Part shown: in pieces, positions 61,441-64,000 of the stretch | Position numbering within the stretch: the first letter of the stretch is position 1 | How the letters are laid out: every line of letters begins with the position of its first letter | Source: Paenibacillus auburnensis | Lineage (GTDB): Bacteria; Bacillota; Bacilli; Paenibacillales; Paenibacillaceae | Reading direction: 5' to 3' | Assembly (NCBI RefSeq): GCF_927798115.1 | Contig: NZ_CAKMMG010000001.1 | Span: 682,001-746,000 of the forward strand | DNA: 64,000 nucleotides | Position numbers and translations under genes: made by a program | Notes under the pieces: generated by a model | Told to the model about the DNA's origin: nothing | Databases searched by the model: none | What the model saw: only the letters and a program-made list of their open reading frames with translations

Positions 61441-63222
61441 ATGGACATGGCGGATTATTATCTGAGGTTAAAAAAACGTTACGCTGCAGAAGCAGACGGC
61501 ATCTGGTTTCCCGTTACAATGGATGAGCTGGCAGCTGTGTTTGACTGTACTAGGCGCAACACCCAATTCCTGATTCAAAAGCTGAAAGAGGAGCATTTTA
61601 TCGGCTGGCAACCGGGACTGGGACGGGGGAATACATCAAAGCTTGTTTTGCTGCGCAATAAGGAAGAGCTGATGCTTGAGAGGGCACAGTATTTAGCTTC
61701 ACATGGCCAGATTAATGAAGCCTTTATGTCCCTCCGGGAAAGTGACGGGGAGTCGCTGCATGCCGAATTCCGCACTTGGCTTGTGGAACAGTTCGGTGTG
61801 CAGAAGCAGAAGAGTGAGGCGGATGTGCTGCGGTATCCTTTTTACCGTCCTGTCCTGGATCTAGACCCGATGAAGGTGGTGCGGCGGACAGAAGCGCATA
61901 TGATCCGCCAGCTGTGTGATACACTGACCCAATATGATGCAGCCAGCGGCCAGCTGAAGGCGGGGCTTGCCCATCACTGGGAACATGACGGAACATGTAG
62001 AAGATGGACCTTTTACCTGCGCAAAGGAGTGCTGTTTCATCACGGAAAACGTCTGACTGCAGATGATGTGAAGTATACCTTTGCTCGGATCCTTCAGTGG
62101 AACCCGAGGGATTGGCTGGTAAAAAGTGTACAGACTATCGAAGTTTCGGGCACTTACAGCCTGTGCTTTGAGCTGCAGGAGCGAAATGCGCTGTTTGCGC
62201 ATTTTATTGCTACGGAAAGGTTTGCCATTGTTCCGGATGATCTGGAGCAGCTGGCGGCAAGACGTGATTTTACCAGGCTGCCGGTAGGGACGGGGCCTTT
62301 CAGCATTATCAGCAACACAGAATCTATGCTTGTTCTGGAAGCTAATGAGCATTATTTTGCCGGACGGCCTTTTCTGGACCGGATTGAGATGTGGGTGTGG
62401 CCCGGTTATGAGGAAGAACTGCGGCAGGAGCAACCGCTCGCTAATTCCCATCTCCTGTATTTTGAGGCGCTTAATAAGGTGGAGTCCGTGCAGACGCTGA
62501 ATCAGCTTGAGCTGGGGAGCACTGTACTTACTTTCAACCTTTCTAAACCTGGGGTACTGCAGGATTTACAGCTGCGTCAGGCCATTCACCAGGTGATCAG
62601 CCGCAAACAAATGATACTGGAGCTGAAAGGCAGGAGAACTCAGCCCGCATCGGGGTTTGATCCTGGCTTCTATGATGCTGGCTACGCCGGTGACTGTTCA
62701 GCCGCAGCGACACTGGAACTGTTGAAACACTCCGCATATGCAGGAGAAATTCTCCAGCTGTATACTTATGAATATTTCAGCAATGAAGAGGATGTACGCT
62801 GGATTCAGACAGCATGCAGGAACATAGGTGTGCATATTGAGCTAAACGTACTGCCGATCCGGGAGCTGTCACAAGCGGAACTGATCATACAGGCGGATAT
62901 GATTTATGCGGGTGAAGTGCTGGGTGACGAGCCCTCCATCACACTGCTCGAAATGTACAGGTCGAATAACGGATATATTCAGAACCATCTCGACCCTTCT
63001 ATAAGACAGAAGGTGGAATCTATGCTGTCTGATGCGATTAGTGCACAAGAGGAGGAACAGCGGAGGGTGGTACTAAGAGCAGTAGAGCACGAACTAAAAC
63101 AGCGGGTGAACGTACTATTTGTGTATCACAGTCTGCAGGAAGTCGGTCATAATCCGTCACTGCACGGTATCTCGCTGAATGCATGGGGTAAAATCAACTA
63201 TAAAGATGTCTGGGTGAAGTGA
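61441..63222 (+). CDS. SgrR-like regulator (HTH plus solute-binding domain)
   Basis: A 593-residue regulator with a winged helix-turn-helix N-terminal part (~1-110; TMDELAAVFDCTRRNTQFLIQKLKEE) and an SBP_bac_5-type periplasmic-binding fold (~155-590; VLFHHGKRLTADDVKYTF, VGTGPFSI). SgrR-type proteins sense a small ligand and activate a divergently transcribed transporter, the arrangement seen here with the MFS gene (117-bp gap). Gene context suggests an efflux role, not sugar-phosphate stress. Confidence 0.86.
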   Translation: MDMADYYLRLKKRYAAEADGIWFPVTMDELAAVFDCTRRNTQFLIQKLKEEHFIGWQPGLGRGNTSKLVLLRNKEELMLERAQYLASHGQINEAFMSLRESDGESLHAEFRTWLVEQFGVQKQKSEADVLRYPFYRPVLDLDPMKVVRRTEAHMIRQLCDTLTQYDAASGQLKAGLAHHWEHDGTCRRWTFYLRKGVLFHHGKRLTADDVKYTFARILQWNPRDWLVKSVQTIEVSGTYSLCFELQERNALFAHFIATERFAIVPDDLEQLAARRDFTRLPVGTGPFSIISNTESMLVLEANEHYFAGRPFLDRIEMWVWPGYEEELRQEQPLANSHLLYFEALNKVESVQTLNQLELGSTVLTFNLSKPGVLQDLQLRQAIHQVISRKQMILELKGRRTQPASGFDPGFYDAGYAGDCSAAATLELLKHSAYAGEILQLYTYEYFSNEEDVRWIQTACRNIGVHIELNVLPIRELSQAELIIQADMIYAGEVLGDEPSITLLEMYRSNNGYIQNHLDPSIRQKVESMLSDAISAQEEEQRRVVLRAVEHELKQRVNVLFVYHSLQEVGHNPSLHGISLNAWGKINYKDVWVK

Positions 63223-63231
63223 CATGATTAA

Positions 63232-63260
63232 GGCCATCCTTTGGAGGATGGCCATTTTTT
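63232..63260 (+). terminator. Terminator after the SgrR-like gene
   Basis: GGCCATCC and GGATGGCC around TTTGGA, followed by A and six T. Confidence 0.8.
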
Positions 63261-63290
63261 AGAGAAGCCCGGTCTGCCTGCACCCTCAGG

Positions 63291-63836
63291 TTATTCTGCT
63301 GTGCTCAATTGCCGCTCATTCCACTTTAACAGGATGTAGCTTTTGATTTGTTCTGCTACTTGAGAAGGTGGTGTAGTGGAGGTGTCGATGGTAGGCATTG
63401 GCGGAATATAGTCGGTATCTGCATGGTCGAGTAGCCACTGTGCAAATTGCTCATGCTGCTTCAGCAGATCCTCTGTCCATATGGCATTGTCCTCGCGGCT
63501 GCGAAGCCGGGTACTGCGGGTTAGATCATCGCAATGGAGGTTAATAAAGCAGATTTCACTAAAGTTAGCGTAAGTATCACATTTTTCGGCATCCCAGGTC
63601 ATAAACGTCCCGCAAATAATGGTACCTCTCCCTGACTTCGCTACGGCGTTCGCAAAATGCAGCAGTAGGTTATACCTGTCCTTATATTCCAGCTTATCCG
63701 CGGTTGTACCGAAATTATCAAGATCTGTGCTGAACACCACAAATTCGGGCATCAATGTTCTTAATTCATGCATCACGGTTGTCTTTCCTACGCCACTGGC
63801 ACCTGTGATAATAAATAACGGCAATTTCTGTGTCAT
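63291..63836 (-). CDS. P-loop nucleotide kinase-like protein
   Basis: A 181-residue AAA-type small kinase. Walker A is GASGVGKTT (residues ~12-20), an acidic DLDN follows at ~38-41, and LRSREDNAIW resembles a lid segment. Proteins of this type phosphorylate small molecules; the substrate is unknown. It begins in ATGA overlap with the truncated gene to its right (63833-64000). Confidence 0.82.
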   Translation of the reverse strand: MTQKLPLFIITGASGVGKTTVMHELRTLMPEFVVFSTDLDNFGTTADKLEYKDRYNLLLHFANAVAKSGRGTIICGTFMTWDAEKCDTYANFSEICFINLHCDDLTRSTRLRSREDNAIWTEDLLKQHEQFAQWLLDHADTDYIPPMPTIDTSTTPPSQVAEQIKSYILLKWNERQLSTAE

Positions 63837-64000
63837 GATTCAGTTCTCCTTATATACTCAGTGATATAGCGGTGGTCCTCCTCAGAACTTGTCCAAAAGA
63901 TAACAGGGGCCCGCGTAATATTCATTTGATGCAAGGCAATATTACGGTGGCGTCCATCATTGATCTCAAATCTGCCGAAGATATCGGAAATGGTGTATCC
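63833..64000 (-). CDS. C-terminal part of a ParB-like (DGRHR) protein, truncated by the window
   Basis: Reading leftwards from the window edge gives 55 codons in an open frame to TGA (63833), beginning GYTISDIFGRFEINDGRHRN. NDGRHRNIAL matches the DGRHR element of ParB/Spo0J-type N-terminal domains; the following INITRAP-like strand (MNITRAPVIFWTS) also fits. The stop overlaps the kinase start (ATGA), so the genes form an operon. Most of the protein lies outside the window. Confidence 0.65.
   Translation of the reverse strand, partial: GYTISDIFGRFEINDGRHRNIALHQMNITRAPVIFWTSSEEDHRYITEYIRRTES

Noticed and set aside
1..64000. CRISPR array, tRNA, rRNA, IS element or prophage
   Set aside because: No regularly spaced repeats, CCA-ended cloverleaf, rRNA-like sequence, transposase or phage structural gene was seen by eye.

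Overview
The window looks like chromosome from a Paenibacillus-type Firmicute. The evidence is a GC content near 50%, strong AGGAGG-type ribosome binding sites, frequent GTG/TTG starts, two T-box leaders, intrinsic hairpin-plus-T terminators after most transcription units, GlnR/TnrA-type and CcpA-type sites, and an intergenic palindromic repeat of a kind I associate with Paenibacillus. There are no rRNA or tRNA genes, no CRISPR array, and no recognisable insertion sequence or prophage. The genus call is an inference from gene content.

Layout. 0.2-3.8 kb: bacteriohemerythrin, membrane metallophosphoesterase, a DUF3977-like protein, and a MarR regulator with an NAD(P)-binding oxidoreductase, each of the last two preceded by a matching 10-bp-arm palindrome. 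3.8-7.8 kb: a complete haem-stress module, HssR-HssS-HrtB-HrtA, with an HssR-type direct repeat in front of hrtB. 7.8-10 kb: LysR regulator and a YeiH-type putative sulfate exporter. 10-15.4 kb: AraC regulator divergent from a sugar oxidoreductase/isomerase operon. 15.4-20 kb: MsrA, MaoC-like protein, an AT-rich patch with a decayed ORF and a beta-propeller protein, a membrane protein and a HAD phosphatase. 20-23 kb: T-box plus threonyl-tRNA synthetase, and an acetyltransferase. 23.2-30 kb: a three-gene MukF/MukE/MukB-like (JetA/JetB/JetC-like) SMC operon with no adjacent JetD nuclease. 30-34.8 kb: TPM-domain protein, phosphodiester glycosidase, LysR and a MetE-like methyltransferase. 34.8-40.4 kb: T-box plus class I lysyl-tRNA synthetase, YebC-family regulator, a 59-aa protein, TSUP transporter, acetyltransferase and alanyl-tRNA editing protein. 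40.4-44.1 kb: three SAM methyltransferases and a DUF2785 protein; one methyltransferase follows a 13-codon leader peptide and a terminator-like hairpin. 44.2-47.4 kb: aldo/keto reductase with a MerR-type promoter and a cre site, then a TetM/EF-G-like GTPase. 47.4-49.8 kb: NUDIX, DMT transporter, Crp/Fnr regulator and DMT transporter, with two identical 14-bp palindromes. 49.8-55.4 kb: nitrite assimilation (TrpD-like protein, ANTAR regulator, nirB, nirD, uroporphyrinogen methyltransferase). 55.5-64 kb: HesB-like protein, hydrolase, SDR, TetR, FGGY kinase, MFS exporter, SgrR-like regulator, a P-loop kinase and a truncated gene with a ParB-like DGRHR motif.

How the parts work together. The nitrite region is the best resolved. 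Two perfect GlnR/TnrA boxes lie between the divergent units, a sigma-A promoter overlaps one box, and the nirB leader holds two hexaloop hairpins (A at loop position 1, G at position 4). The second hairpin overlaps a terminator, as expected for antitermination by the ANTAR protein encoded next door. Sirohaem synthesis (cobA) follows the reductase that needs it. Other self-contained circuits are the MarR pair, HssRS/HrtBA, the Crp/DMT/NUDIX group, and the attenuator-controlled methyltransferase. Less ordinary content is the JetD-less SMC operon, the leader-peptide attenuator, the class I LysRS T-box and the shared Crp-type dyads.
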